A DNA stretch of 64,000 nt. Source: JADKIH01 sp031417555. Its GTDB lineage: Bacteria > Bacteroidota > Bacteroidia > AKYH767-A > 2013-40CM-41-45. A program made the translations under genes and the position numbers. Every line of letters starts with the position of its first letter. Positions within the stretch are counted from its first letter, which is position 1. The stretch spans positions 12,171-76,170 of the forward strand of contig JANOVV010000029.1 of the NCBI GenBank assembly GCA_031417555.1. Reading direction: 5' to 3'. Below the pieces are notes generated by a model that worked only from the letters and a program-made list of their open reading frames with translations, searched no databases and was not told where the DNA came from. Shown here in pieces: positions 26,744 to 35,914 of the stretch.

Positions 26744-28381
26744 ATGAATAGTAAACACCCTAAAGCCCTGCCATATCTTTTCTTTTCTGAAATGTGGGAG
26801 CGATTCGGCTATTATCTGATGCTCGGTATATTCTTTCTTTATATGACCGATACTGAGAAGGGTGGAATGGCTATCGATCGAAAAGAAGCTTCTGATATTT
26901 TTGGAACATTTATAGCACTTGTATTTCTCACTCCTTTCATAGGTGGACTATTAGCAGACCGAGTTTTAGGATATCGGTTATCCATAACAATTGGCGGAAT
27001 TTTAATGGGACTGGGTTATTGTGGATTGGCATTTCCCGGTATGGGTCCTTTTTATATTTCTTTGTTATTAATCATCATTGGTAATGGGTTTTTCAAACCA
27101 AACATATCTACACTTCTTGGAAATGTATATAACCGTGACGAATACAAACCATTCAAAGATTCCGGCTATAATATATTTTATATGGGAATTAATATAGGCG
27201 CCTTTATCTGTAATTTTTTCGGTTCATACTTGCGGAATAATTTTTCATGGGGACATGCTTTCTTTGCTGCCGGTATTGGAATGTTTATAGGCGTAATTGT
27301 TTTTTGGTTCGGAAATAAACATTACAAAGGTGCAGATTTAAGAAAACCGGTTCAGAAAGAAGACATGTCACTGCCAAAAATATTTAGTGTCGTATTATTA
27401 CCTGCTGTAATCGCCGGTTATCTCGGATGGATAATTCCTGGAAATATTTTTGGTAGCGATTCAACTGACGCCTTTCTTTTTGGTGCATTGCCTGTGACAG
27501 CATTTTACTTTTCACTTTATGTTAGGGCGAGTCTGGAAGATAAAAGACCCATTGCCGCCCTTCTTGCAGTGTTTGCAGTAGCTATCATCTTCTGGGCAAT
27601 CTTTAAACAAAATGGAACTGCATTAACGACCTGGGCGGAAAGCTATACAGACCGCGAGTTGCCTGCTTCTTTGGTTAAACCAGCAAAAGCATTAGGAATG
27701 GTACAGGAAATTAAAATGACAAAAGATTCGGTACCATTATCCGATGAACAATTCAGAATCAGCCGCGATGAAAAAGGCAAGGTAATACGAACATTTGATC
27801 ATCCATTATATTTCAAAAATTTACCAATTGAAAAACGACCAGCCGAAGGTGAATCATTGAAATTAATATCAACAGAATTATTTCAATCGGTAAATCCATT
27901 TTGGGTTGTTGCTCTTACACCTGTTGTAGTAGCTTTCTTCTCATTTCTGAAAAGAAGAAAGAAGGAGCCATCTACACCATGGAAAATTTTCTATGGTTTT
28001 GTCATCACTGCATTATCCACATTGGTTATGGTTTGGGCGGTGATTCATTCTGACAATGGATTGGTAAAAAGTTCGATGTCGTGGCTGATTGGTAGCTACT
28101 TTGTAATAACAATCGGTGAACTTTGTCTTAGTCCGATGGCATTATCGCTCGTCTCGAAATTAAGCCCACCTCGACTTACTGCTTTGATGATGGGTGGTTG
28201 GTTTCTCTCTACATCTATTGGAAATAAGTTAAGTGGTGTCCTTGCCGCCTTATGGGATGGCTATGATAATAAAGCCAATTTTTTTCTTGTAAATTTTATT
28301 TTAGTTTCGATTACAACTCTTATCATTCTAATGATGGTTAAATGGTTAAATAAAATACTGAAAGAACACGGAGTATCATAA
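26744..28381 (+). CDS. POT/PTR2-family proton-dependent peptide transporter
   Basis: A 545-residue inner-membrane protein of the major facilitator superfamily that imports di- and tripeptides with protons. It has the family start (FFSEMWERFGYYLMLGIFFLYMTD), where the ExxER-type Glu and Arg couple proton movement, and the PTR2 signature FYMGINIGAFICNFFGSYLR in helix 5. About 13-14 hydrophobic segments are visible. The loop at about 300-385 is long and hydrophilic (AESYTDRELPASLVKPAKALG ... RPAEGESL), typical of Bacteroidota members that have an insertion between helices. The second half contains GELCLSPMALSLVSKLSPPR, another family landmark. Confidence 0.92.
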   Translation: MNSKHPKALPYLFFSEMWERFGYYLMLGIFFLYMTDTEKGGMAIDRKEASDIFGTFIALVFLTPFIGGLLADRVLGYRLSITIGGILMGLGYCGLAFPGMGPFYISLLLIIIGNGFFKPNISTLLGNVYNRDEYKPFKDSGYNIFYMGINIGAFICNFFGSYLRNNFSWGHAFFAAGIGMFIGVIVFWFGNKHYKGADLRKPVQKEDMSLPKIFSVVLLPAVIAGYLGWIIPGNIFGSDSTDAFLFGALPVTAFYFSLYVRASLEDKRPIAALLAVFAVAIIFWAIFKQNGTALTTWAESYTDRELPASLVKPAKALGMVQEIKMTKDSVPLSDEQFRISRDEKGKVIRTFDHPLYFKNLPIEKRPAEGESLKLISTELFQSVNPFWVVALTPVVVAFFSFLKRRKKEPSTPWKIFYGFVITALSTLVMVWAVIHSDNGLVKSSMSWLIGSYFVITIGELCLSPMALSLVSKLSPPRLTALMMGGWFLSTSIGNKLSGVLAALWDGYDNKANFFLVNFILVSITTLIILMMVKWLNKILKEHGVS

Positions 28382-28430
28382 TAGAAAACACTTTAATATT
28401 TTTTCAGATTTTTAAATTCATTGCCTCTAT

Positions 28431-28472
28431 AATCCTGAATTAAGATTCTTGATTCAGGATTCTTGACACTTG
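28431..28472. repeat. Heptamer tandem repeat upstream of glnS
   Basis: Six consecutive seven-base units (AATCCTG, AATTAAG, ATTCTTG, ATTCAGG, ATTCTTG, ACACTTG) occupy this stretch. The first unit and its neighbour are also inverted complements of 28452-28461 (AATCCTGAAT/ATTCAGGATT), so a 10-bp hairpin can form and might terminate the transporter transcript. The repeated TTG triplets lie just upstream of the glnS -7 box. Confidence 0.6.
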
Positions 28473-28489
28473 AAAAACTATTATCTTTG
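28463..28489 (+). promoter_or_regulatory. Probable glnS promoter
   Basis: TATCTTTG at 28482-28489 matches the Bacteroidota -7 consensus TAnnTTTG exactly. A TTG at 28463-28465, inside the heptamer repeat, is 16 nt upstream, slightly shorter than the usual spacing to a -33 box. The start codon is 41 nt downstream. Confidence 0.55.
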
Positions 28490-28530
28490 TGCTCCTTGCA
28501 TATAATTTTATTTAATCGTAACAAACAAAA

Positions 28531-30192
28531 ATGAGTACAGAAAAAGGCCCCAATTTCCTCGAAGAAATTATCCGTGAAGACATAAAAGAGGGCAAACACA
28601 ATGGACGCGTACTTACCCGTTTTCCGCCGGAACCGAATGGCTACCTGCATATTGGCCATTCCAAATCAATCTGCCTCAACTTTGGTCTGGCAAATGAATT
28701 CGGCGGACAAACAAATCTGAGGTTCGACGATACCAATCCTGAAAAGGAAGAAACGGAATATGTGGATAGTATCAAAGAAGACATCCGTTGGCTTGGATTT
28801 ACGTGGGCGAATGAGTTTTATGCTTCCGATTATTTTCAAACATTGTATGATTTTGCTGTCACTTTAATCAGAAAAAATCTTGCTTATGTCGACGATTCTT
28901 CTGCAGAGGAAATTGCAGCTACCAAGGGAACGCCGACGGAACCAGGCAAAGAGAGCCCATTTCGTAAAAGAAGGATTGAAGAAAATATAGATCTCTTCGA
29001 ACGTATGCGTAAAGGAGAATTTAAAGATGGTGAGAAAGTTCTTCGTGCAAAAGTAGATATGGCATCACCTAATATGCATTTGCGTGATCCTCTCATGTAC
29101 AGAATTAAGCATACTCCGCATCATCGTACCGGTGATAAATGGTGTATTTATCCAATGTATGATTTCGCTCACGGACAATGTGATTCAATAGAGAAAATTA
29201 CACATTCCATTTGTACGCTTGAATTTGAAGTTCATCGTCCGTTGTATGAATGGTTTATTGAGAAATTGGAAATTTATCCTAGTCATCAGTATGAATTTGC
29301 GCGTTTGAATCTCAATTATACGGTGATGAGTAAACGCAAATTGTTACAACTCGTTAATGAAAAACATGTGAGTGGTTGGGATGATCCTCGTATGCCGACC
29401 ATCAGTGGTTTGAGAAGGCGTGGTTATACTCCTGAAAGCATTCGTAAATTTTGTGATCTTGTCGGAATTGCGAGACGTGAGAATGTAATTGATGTTGGAT
29501 TACTTGAATTTTGTATTCGTGAAGACTTAAATAAAAAAGTAAATCGTGTAATGGTTGTTTTAGATCCGGTAAAACTTATTATCGACAATTATCCCGATGG
29601 CAATGGAGAAATACTTAAGGGAGAGAATAATCCTGAAATTGAAAATAGCGGTGAACGTGATTTACCATTTAGTAAAGAGTTGTGGATCGAAAGGGATGAC
29701 TTCAAAGAAAATCCGGAGAAAAAATATTTTCGTCTCGGACCCGGTTTATTGGTTCGTTTGAAAAGTGCTTACATAATCAAATGCGAATCATTTAAAAAAG
29801 ATGAGGAAGGAAACATTTTGGAAATTCATTGTAAGTATATTCCTGAGAGTAAAAGCGGACATGATACCAGCGGCATTAATGTAAAAGGAACAATTCACTG
29901 GGTAAGTGTACCGCATGCAATTTCCTGTGATGTTCGATTGTATGATCGACTCTTTCTGTCGGAAAATCCTTCTATCGAAGAAGGAGATTTTAAAAGTTAT
30001 ATTAATCCAAAGAGCCTGGAAATTATTTCTAATGCTTTCGCTGAACCATTTTTAAAAAATGCAAAAACAGGAGATACATTTCAATTTATTCGAAAAGGAT
30101 ATTTTTGTGTTGATAAAGATTCATCATCAGATAAGCACATCTTTAACCGTACAGTTCCACTAAAAGATTCATGGTCAAAACAACAAAAATGA
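28531..30192 (+). CDS. glnS: Glutamine--tRNA ligase
   Basis: A 553-residue class I aminoacyl-tRNA synthetase that charges tRNA-Gln with glutamine. The catalytic domain starts with FPPEPNGYLHIGHSKS (HIGH at 40-43) and FDDTNPEKEE, typical of GlnRS rather than GluRS; the second signature is VMSKRKL (265-271). DFAHGQCDSIEKITHSICTLEF is a GlnRS-specific segment. The C-terminal half forms the two anticodon-binding beta-barrels. Length equals that of the E. coli enzyme. Presence of glnS means this organism charges tRNA-Gln directly. Confidence 0.96.
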   Translation: MSTEKGPNFLEEIIREDIKEGKHNGRVLTRFPPEPNGYLHIGHSKSICLNFGLANEFGGQTNLRFDDTNPEKEETEYVDSIKEDIRWLGFTWANEFYASDYFQTLYDFAVTLIRKNLAYVDDSSAEEIAATKGTPTEPGKESPFRKRRIEENIDLFERMRKGEFKDGEKVLRAKVDMASPNMHLRDPLMYRIKHTPHHRTGDKWCIYPMYDFAHGQCDSIEKITHSICTLEFEVHRPLYEWFIEKLEIYPSHQYEFARLNLNYTVMSKRKLLQLVNEKHVSGWDDPRMPTISGLRRRGYTPESIRKFCDLVGIARRENVIDVGLLEFCIREDLNKKVNRVMVVLDPVKLIIDNYPDGNGEILKGENNPEIENSGERDLPFSKELWIERDDFKENPEKKYFRLGPGLLVRLKSAYIIKCESFKKDEEGNILEIHCKYIPESKSGHDTSGINVKGTIHWVSVPHAISCDVRLYDRLFLSENPSIEEGDFKSYINPKSLEIISNAFAEPFLKNAKTGDTFQFIRKGYFCVDKDSSSDKHIFNRTVPLKDSWSKQQK

Positions 30193-30230
30193 GTTTCAGT
30201 AAAAAGCAAAATTATCCCTCAATAAAAACC

Positions 30231-30272
30231 ATAAATCTTAAATCTTGACTCTTGATTCTTGACTCTAACCTC
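30231..30272. repeat. Heptamer tandem repeat upstream of the PLD-like gene
   Basis: Six seven-base units, ATAAATC, TTAAATC, TTGACTC, TTGATTC, TTGACTC, TAACCTC, end 14 nt before the start codon of the next gene. The string TAACCTCCAATTC that closes the array (30266-30278) recurs with one extra A at 62583-62596, next to another heptamer array. Confidence 0.65.
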
Positions 30273-30286
30273 CAATTCGATTAATT

Positions 30287-30973
30287 ATGGATAAAATCAT
30301 AACAGGCATTCATCTTCCATCTGAATTATGTTCTTTAATTGAAAAGGCCGAAGAGAAAATTTATATCATTTGCCCCTTCATAGAATTGCATCATCATTTT
30401 AAACGGGCTTTAAAAAAACATATTGCGAATGATCAGATTCAAATTGTAGTTCTTTTTGGAAAATTTACAAATAACACACACTACAAGCTTATTGAAGAAG
30501 ATTCTGAATTTTTAAAATCGTTTCCAAACATTCGCATACTTTATCATTCACGTCTACATGCGAAATTTTATGCCAATGAAAAAACGGCTTTGGTTACTTC
30601 TTTAAACATGAACCATTCTTCTCATAATAATAATTTAGAATACGGTATCAGCATCGAAATTGAATCAAGCCCTCTGGCAAGAGATCTTTTTTCTTTTATT
30701 GATGAAATTATCAGCGAGAGTGAACTTGTATTTGAGAAAAAACCTGCAGAAAAAACCCTTGCGAATTCAAGTGTTATTCCAAAAATTACTGCTTTTCGGG
30801 AATCATTTCCAAAAGCGTATGAGCGATGGACTCCGGCAGATGATGAAAAATTGGAAAAACTTTTTTGTGAAAAAAAATCAATCGATGAGATTGCTAGAGT
30901 TTTTCAACGGCAAACCAGTGCCATTCGTGCAAGGATAAATAAATTAGAGTTGTACGAGAAATATGCTTTATGA
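30287..30973 (+). CDS. Phospholipase D-like (HKD) protein with C-terminal Myb/SANT-like HTH
   Basis: A 228-residue cytosolic protein. Residues about 1-150 form one PLD-type phosphodiesterase domain, with LHAKFYANEKTALVTSLNMN as its active-site motif: His and Lys are in place, but the usual Asp of HxKxxxxD is Glu, and TSLN takes the place of GSxN. A single HKD domain would need to dimerise to form an active site, as in Nuc and some nucleases. The C-terminal about 50 residues (RWTPADDEKLEKLFCEKKSIDEIARVFQRQTSAIRARINKL) look like a Myb/SANT-like helix-turn-helix that binds DNA. A DNA-processing role is plausible but is inference. Confidence 0.72.
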   Translation: MDKIITGIHLPSELCSLIEKAEEKIYIICPFIELHHHFKRALKKHIANDQIQIVVLFGKFTNNTHYKLIEEDSEFLKSFPNIRILYHSRLHAKFYANEKTALVTSLNMNHSSHNNNLEYGISIEIESSPLARDLFSFIDEIISESELVFEKKPAEKTLANSSVIPKITAFRESFPKAYERWTPADDEKLEKLFCEKKSIDEIARVFQRQTSAIRARINKLELYEKYAL

Positions 30974-30984
30974 GAAATAATGAC

Positions 30985-31023
30985 AAAAAAAATATGCGAG
31001 AATTAACCCGCATATTTTTTTTT
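30985..31023. terminator. Bidirectional intrinsic terminator
   Basis: A-run plus AATATGCG pairs with CGCATATT plus T-run around a ten-base loop. The stem is flanked by runs of A on the left and T on the right, so it works as a Rho-independent terminator for both converging genes (PLD-like and the Ig-repeat T9SS protein). Confidence 0.85.
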
Positions 31024-31037
31024 ATTTATCTGAAAAT

Positions 31038-33314
31038 TTATTCAAGGATAACCCTCAACGTTTGTTTTTTATTATCGCTTAATAAGTAGGCAATATAAAT
31101 TCCCCGTGGAAGAGCAGATACATCCAGTTGAAACCGGTTCTCACCTATGGAAGATGAAACTGCAATATTTTTAATTTCACGACCAGTGATATCTAACAAT
31201 TTTACATTCATATTTTTTTCCTGTGTTTCATTGAAAACAAAATTCAATTGTTCTTTCGCAGGGTTAGGATACACTGTAAACTGATCTTTTTGTTCATTTA
31301 ATGTTTCTGAAGTGGAAGAATTGATTTCCCTTGTAAGAATAACAGTAACGTTAACAGGAAGTGATGTAGAAAAACATCCTCCGGCATTATAAGAACGGAC
31401 GTTATAATCGCCGGCAGCAGAAACTGTTATTGATCTTGTTGTTGCTCCTGTTGACCACCTGTAACCACCACTTATGCTTGATGTAAGAATTACACTTGAC
31501 CCGGCGGTAATAACTTTTGAACCGCTCAAAGAAATTGTAGGAGAAGGTGGTGGAGTACATCCATTAGCAATAACAGCAAGTTCGTTAGAAGTGGACTTGC
31601 ATCCATTTGTTCCTGTTACTGTAACACGAAAAGTTCCTTGTGATGTTACGGTTATTGACCTTTGTGAGGATGAAGTAGTCCATAAATAAGCACTTGCCAG
31701 AGACGAAGTAAGTACAACGGATGGATTACTAACTCCTAAAGTTGTGGAACTCCCTGCACTAATTGTTGGTTTAACTGGTGCAGTTAAGAGTGAAACAGTT
31801 TTAACAGAAGATATTGCAGAACATGTAGGTCCGGTATAAGAAGTAACCGAATAATCACCTGCAGCAGCTACAACGATTGAACGTGTTGTTCCGCCATTCG
31901 ACCAGAGATAGGCATTAGCAGGCGATGATGTAAGAGTTAAAGTTGTGCCGGGGCAAACGGCTAATGATCCATTTGCGGTAATAACAGGAGCTGTTGGAGC
32001 TGCGGCTGCATTTACAACTATTGGAGCAGATGTTCCGCTGCAACTTCCGTTAACAGTAGTCACAGTATAGGCTCCGGAAATTGATACAGTTATTGATTGT
32101 GTTGTTTCACTGTTTGACCAAAGATACGAACTTGCTTGTGTTGCTGTAAGTGTAACACTTCCTTCAGGACAAAAAGATGTTGAACCTGTTGCGATTATTA
32201 TTGGAGTTGTGCCAGAGTTTGAATTTGATACTACAGCAGGGGAAGAAACAACAGAACTTCCACTTGAGTTGGTAACTTTGACTGTATAAGAGCCGGCATT
32301 AGAAACTGTAATCGATTGTGATGTTTGTCCATCGGGATACCATAAATATGATGCTCCCGAATTTGCTGTTAATGTAACACTGCCACCGGGACAGAATGTA
32401 AGTGAACCACTAGCCGCAATTGTTGCTGTAGCCAACATTGTTTTAGGCAGGTATTTATAAGTGAACCATTGGTATCCTTGTAAATTAATATTTTGTTTGA
32501 ATGCCAATGTCTCTGAAGCAAGATTGGCGGCAAGAGTTTGATAAGGTCTTGTTTGAGGATGTGTTGTTAACCAGGGCCCCATAAAAGTAGATTCGGCAGA
32601 CATTAGTGTAATTACTTTTGTTGAACCACCGATTGAAGCAATGTCTTTCATTCTTTGCTTAGAATAAATATAAATATCTCCATCAGTAGGTCTGTAAGCG
32701 GATAAAAGAATTCTATCAGCACGTGAAGCTATTTGTTGCATCTGTGTTAAATCAGGCCATCCAAGGTACATTTCTGAAATTAATCCATTTGCAGTGCATA
32801 GATCATCAATCAACTTCAATTCTCTCCATGCAAATTTCCAAGCTCCTGCTTTGTCGCATGTAAATCCTGCCGCGTTAAGAAATTTACTGCAATAAGAAGA
32901 AGAAATACTGGATGACACCCAAAATTCAAATTCTAAATTTATGACATCAAATTTTTCCAAACTACTGCTGCGGGAGTTGTTATAAGGAATAATATTATTT
33001 GAAACATATCCGGCATATTCTACAACTCCGCCAACTTGAGTAATTCCGTAAGTGGTACGGGCTTTTTTAATAAATGCACCTAACTGGTTTTTATTTGTTG
33101 AATTGGTCCAGCTTATATCCCCTAAACTATAAAACAGAATATAATTAAAACCATTTCCTTGAGCATATTTTAAAATTTCATTTTCTTTAGTTGCATTTCC
33201 AATCCATGATCCAACATCTTGCAAATAAAACCCACGTACATTTTGTCCAAACGTTGACAAGCTCAACATCAACAGAGCAGATAATAAAAATAATCTTGTT
33301 TTGTTTTTCATCAT
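31038..33314 (-). CDS. Secreted T9SS protein with TIM-barrel-like N-terminus and five Ig-like repeats
   Basis: I place the start at one of two adjacent ATG codons (33314 or 33311), giving about 758 residues and the signal peptide KTRLFLLSALLMLSLSTFGQ; a longer frame upstream adds a non-signal-like tail. Residues about 25-300 (VRGFYLQDVGSWIGN ... NYILFYSLGDI ... NLEFEFWVSSS ... EMYLGWPDL ... YQWFTYKYLP) have the look of a TIM-barrel, glycoside-hydrolase-like domain, but I recognise no family. Five Ig-like repeats of 75-85 residues follow (SFCPEGSVTLTA..SSYLWSN.ETTQSITVS..GAYTVT). The end (VYPNPAKEQLNFVF ... LPRGIYIAYLL) is a T9SS type A sorting domain. Confidence 0.82.
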   Translation of the reverse strand: MMKNKTRLFLLSALLMLSLSTFGQNVRGFYLQDVGSWIGNATKENEILKYAQGNGFNYILFYSLGDISWTNSTNKNQLGAFIKKARTTYGITQVGGVVEYAGYVSNNIIPYNNSRSSSLEKFDVINLEFEFWVSSSISSSYCSKFLNAAGFTCDKAGAWKFAWRELKLIDDLCTANGLISEMYLGWPDLTQMQQIASRADRILLSAYRPTDGDIYIYSKQRMKDIASIGGSTKVITLMSAESTFMGPWLTTHPQTRPYQTLAANLASETLAFKQNINLQGYQWFTYKYLPKTMLATATIAASGSLTFCPGGSVTLTANSGASYLWYPDGQTSQSITVSNAGSYTVKVTNSSGSSVVSSPAVVSNSNSGTTPIIIATGSTSFCPEGSVTLTATQASSYLWSNSETTQSITVSISGAYTVTTVNGSCSGTSAPIVVNAAAAPTAPVITANGSLAVCPGTTLTLTSSPANAYLWSNGGTTRSIVVAAAGDYSVTSYTGPTCSAISSVKTVSLLTAPVKPTISAGSSTTLGVSNPSVVLTSSLASAYLWTTSSSQRSITVTSQGTFRVTVTGTNGCKSTSNELAVIANGCTPPPSPTISLSGSKVITAGSSVILTSSISGGYRWSTGATTRSITVSAAGDYNVRSYNAGGCFSTSLPVNVTVILTREINSSTSETLNEQKDQFTVYPNPAKEQLNFVFNETQEKNMNVKLLDITGREIKNIAVSSSIGENRFQLDVSALPRGIYIAYLLSDNKKQTLRVILE

Positions 33315-33721
33315 GATTAAGTGTAAGGTATTTATTAATGAATGAGTGCAGATAAAGACAAGCACATTTTGCCGTGTGGTGACAGATACTTATTAAAGTA
33401 TTCTTTCGTAATGTTTACTCCGGTAATTTTTTCCCCTAAAATCTTTTTCCGGTTTCACTAAGTGAATTGAAAAAATTCTCTTCGTTAAGCGAACTTACTT
33501 CTAAAAAAGTTAAATCTAACATCAAATAATATAACTTCATTTTCGACTCCAAGTGTTGCTGATTACGAAACATAAGAGCCAATGAGGGTTTTAAGGCCCT
33601 TCATACAGTCTACTAAATTGAAAAAATATACATCACAAAAAAAATACAGAGCTAATTTTTTATATCTGTTTTAAAAATTTTTCAATTATTGAAAAATAAC
33701 TTATCAATTTTATTTTATTTT
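33315..33721. other. Intergenic with weak terminator-like hairpin
   Basis: About 400 bp without a convincing gene. A small hairpin at 33677-33697 (ATTTTTCAA/TTGAAAAAT, three-base loop) followed on the minus strand by T-rich DNA may end the SIMPL gene... its position upstream of the Ig-repeat gene fits that direction. Nothing else is recognised. Confidence 0.35.
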
Positions 33722-34456
33722 TTATTGAATTTCAAAGCGAGCCATCATCACAAAGCGTATTGTTATTTTTTGAAAATCGATTCCTTCATTGACAGTTGCA
33801 TCTGACATAACCATTTCATTGCTTGATACCGCTCCGTATTTATACATGGGTGTTGAATTTTCGTTTTCTATTTCTTCTATGTAAAGAGTTTTACCTATTT
33901 TCTCACCAATACTTTCGCACAGGTATTGTGCTTTTACTTTGGCGGCTTGTAAAGCTTTTATTTTAACTTCTTTCCGATACTCTTCTATTTTACTGTGTGT
34001 AGTTTTACTGATAAACATATTTTGTGTGGCATTATCATCGAGTGTGTTTACTAATTTGTCTATATCTGATGCCAGACTGAATTTAATTATATAAGTTGTT
34101 GTTGCCATCATATCCGGTTGTTCCTTTTTTCTTTTTCTCCAGTACCATGCATTCGAATCAAATCCGCTCATGTTTTGAATCTGGATTCGATCTTTTTCAA
34201 TTCCTGCTTTGTTGCATCGATTTAGGAAATCTTTTTGAATTTGATCGATATCAATTTTAGATTTTTGCTTGTTGTAATATTCCTGTAAGGTAAAATTAAC
34301 ATAGATTTCATCAGGGACAACCTTAATTTCTGCACTGCCTGTTACTGTGATTTTTTTTATTCTGTCTTCGTCCAAAATATTTATGTTTTGTGCGAAGGCT
34401 TTATTGTTTGTAAATAAAATTAATAGTAGTGCAGAGACCAATGATAAATTTTTCAT
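33722..34456 (-). CDS. Periplasmic SIMPL-domain (DUF541) protein
   Basis: A 244-residue exported protein (signal MKNLSLVSALLLILFTNNKAFAQ). The mature part is a SIMPL/DUF541 domain: ITVTGSAEIKVVPDEIYVNFTL at its start, then VKIKALQAAKVKAQYLCESIGEKIGKTLYIEE, the conserved Ala/Lys-rich helix of the family, and the closing strand ITIRFVMMARFEIQ. Members include BP26/OMP28 of Brucella, which forms oligomeric periplasmic rings, and the family has been tied to stress responses. The role here is not clear. It stands alone between two secreted-protein genes on the same strand. Confidence 0.87.
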   Translation of the reverse strand: MKNLSLVSALLLILFTNNKAFAQNINILDEDRIKKITVTGSAEIKVVPDEIYVNFTLQEYYNKQKSKIDIDQIQKDFLNRCNKAGIEKDRIQIQNMSGFDSNAWYWRKRKKEQPDMMATTTYIIKFSLASDIDKLVNTLDDNATQNMFISKTTHSKIEEYRKEVKIKALQAAKVKAQYLCESIGEKIGKTLYIEEIENENSTPMYKYGAVSSNEMVMSDATVNEGIDFQKITIRFVMMARFEIQ

Positions 34457-34663
34457 AGATTTTTAAATTATTTAGTTTTCAAAATATGAGTGAGAACCCT
34501 AATTTCAATCATGTAAAAGATGTTTTTTATATGTGCTTATTGAGCAGTGAAAATACAGACAATTATTGGCAAACTTGCGTATATTATTATGTATTAAGTG
34601 TTAATTTTATTTGAAGCCTGTTTTTAAAGTCGTTTTTAATTATTTCTAAAAAAAAGAATAAAA

Positions 34664-34698
34664 AAAGTGGTGCCGGATTTTAATGCCGACACCACTTT
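34664..34698 (-). terminator. Intrinsic terminator of the kelch-protein gene
   Basis: A 13-bp stem with one mismatch (AAAGTGGTGCCGG with CCGACACCACTTT) encloses a nine-base loop. On the minus strand it is followed by a long T-rich tract (34640-34664), and it begins 23 nt after the stop codon of the kelch gene. Confidence 0.88.
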
Positions 34699-34720
34699 AA
34701 GTCAAAGTATTTTTCCTGTA

Positions 34721-35914
34721 TTAATTTATACAGGCTATTTTTGAAGAAGAAACAAATTTGCTGTCTGATATAGTCACAAAAAATACACCTGTTTTATTCC
34801 ATGAAAATGATTGTAATTTTTGATTTAACAATTTTTCAAAAAGCAATTTTCCTTCTATGTCATAAATTCTTAAAGTCTCATTGCTTTTGGCATTAATAAC
34901 AACAATTTCTTTTTGAATAGGATCAAATTTTATACTTGAGGTATTTCTATCCGGAAGCGTGTTGTTTACGTTGTTAATTGCAGGAACAAACTCCCACCAA
35001 TCAGAGAATAATTGACCACCTGTAGAATTTCCTGTTCCTACATAGGCTTTGTTCCCTGATTTACAACTAACAGCCCATTGACGCAAGCCGGTTGGCCAAT
35101 ATGTTTCCGGTGTCCATTCATTCAGGATTGGATTGTACCGCCACATCTGATCTGTTAGATTGCCTGTAAAACCGGTTCCGACATAACCATAACCAAACAA
35201 AGAAAATCCTATGGCTGAATAAGTATTTCCTCCGGCGTAGGGAGCTTTAGTAGTCCATGAATTATTTACAGGATCGTATTCTATAGTTTGTTCAGTACCA
35301 TTTATAGAAGCAGTAGATGCTCCGGCAATAAAATAACCTTTTTGTTCTATGGTGAATGTAGCTGCCGATGAAACACCTATAGGTAAACTCGCTTTCGGCG
35401 ACCACGAATTATTGGATGGATTATAAGCATAGAAATCAGATTGAGCCTGATTACTTCCATTTAATCCTCCTCCAACATATATAATGTCTTGCAAAGAAAA
35501 TGCTCCGGCACCATATCTTGGTATACCGGGATAATTTGCAACTGCCAGCCAGCTATTTCCCGACGGATCAAACTGCCACCAATCCTGAAGTAATGTTCCT
35601 TTATTCGAACCGAGTCCGACGTATCCGTAATTTCCTGCAGAGGACGCTGTGGCATTGGTACGGGCGGAGTCAGGTAAATCTGCCATTTGTGACCAGCTAT
35701 TTAATAACGGATCAAATTCCCATAGATCTTTCAGGTTTTGTGTTATACCACCACCGGTAGATCCGGTACCCATGTAACATTTTCCATTTATTTCAAAAGC
35801 GATTGCCCGGTAACGCGCACTGCCCTGACAAGTAGCCTTTGAATCCCAGGTTCCCTGACTAAAACAATTAGTAATAAAGAATGAAAACAATAAGAGTGTA
35901 ATTATTTTTTTCAT
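34721..35914 (-). CDS. Secreted kelch-repeat protein with divergent T9SS sorting domain
   Basis: A 397-residue exported protein (signal MKKIITLLLFSFFITNCFSQ from the ATG at 35914; an in-frame TTG four codons upstream is less likely). About six kelch blades of about 48 residues form a beta-propeller: ARYRAIAFEINGKCYMGTGS...DLWEFDPLLNSWSQMADLP, ATASSAGNYGYVGLGSN...WQFDPSGNSWLAVANYP, and so on, each with the double-Gly and Tyr...Trp spacing. The last about 75 residues (IKFDPIQKEIVV ... LRIYDIEGKLLFEKLL ... WNKTGVFFVTI) have the fold pattern of a T9SS type A domain but lack the usual YPNP start. Cytosolic N-acetylneuraminate epimerases share the kelch fold; export and tail make that role unlikely. 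Confidence 0.85.
   Translation of the reverse strand: MKKIITLLLFSFFITNCFSQGTWDSKATCQGSARYRAIAFEINGKCYMGTGSTGGGITQNLKDLWEFDPLLNSWSQMADLPDSARTNATASSAGNYGYVGLGSNKGTLLQDWWQFDPSGNSWLAVANYPGIPRYGAGAFSLQDIIYVGGGLNGSNQAQSDFYAYNPSNNSWSPKASLPIGVSSAATFTIEQKGYFIAGASTASINGTEQTIEYDPVNNSWTTKAPYAGGNTYSAIGFSLFGYGYVGTGFTGNLTDQMWRYNPILNEWTPETYWPTGLRQWAVSCKSGNKAYVGTGNSTGGQLFSDWWEFVPAINNVNNTLPDRNTSSIKFDPIQKEIVVINAKSNETLRIYDIEGKLLFEKLLNQKLQSFSWNKTGVFFVTISDSKFVSSSKIACIN

Noticed and set aside
30590..30640. PLD-like protein as catalytically dead because Asp of HKD is Glu
   Set aside because: His and Lys are kept, and I recall Bacteroidota relatives with the same Glu, so loss of activity cannot be claimed.
33315..33365. 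Longer N-terminus of the Ig-repeat T9SS protein
   Set aside because: Adds 17 residues before a complete signal peptide starting at a double Met, so a downstream start is much more likely.
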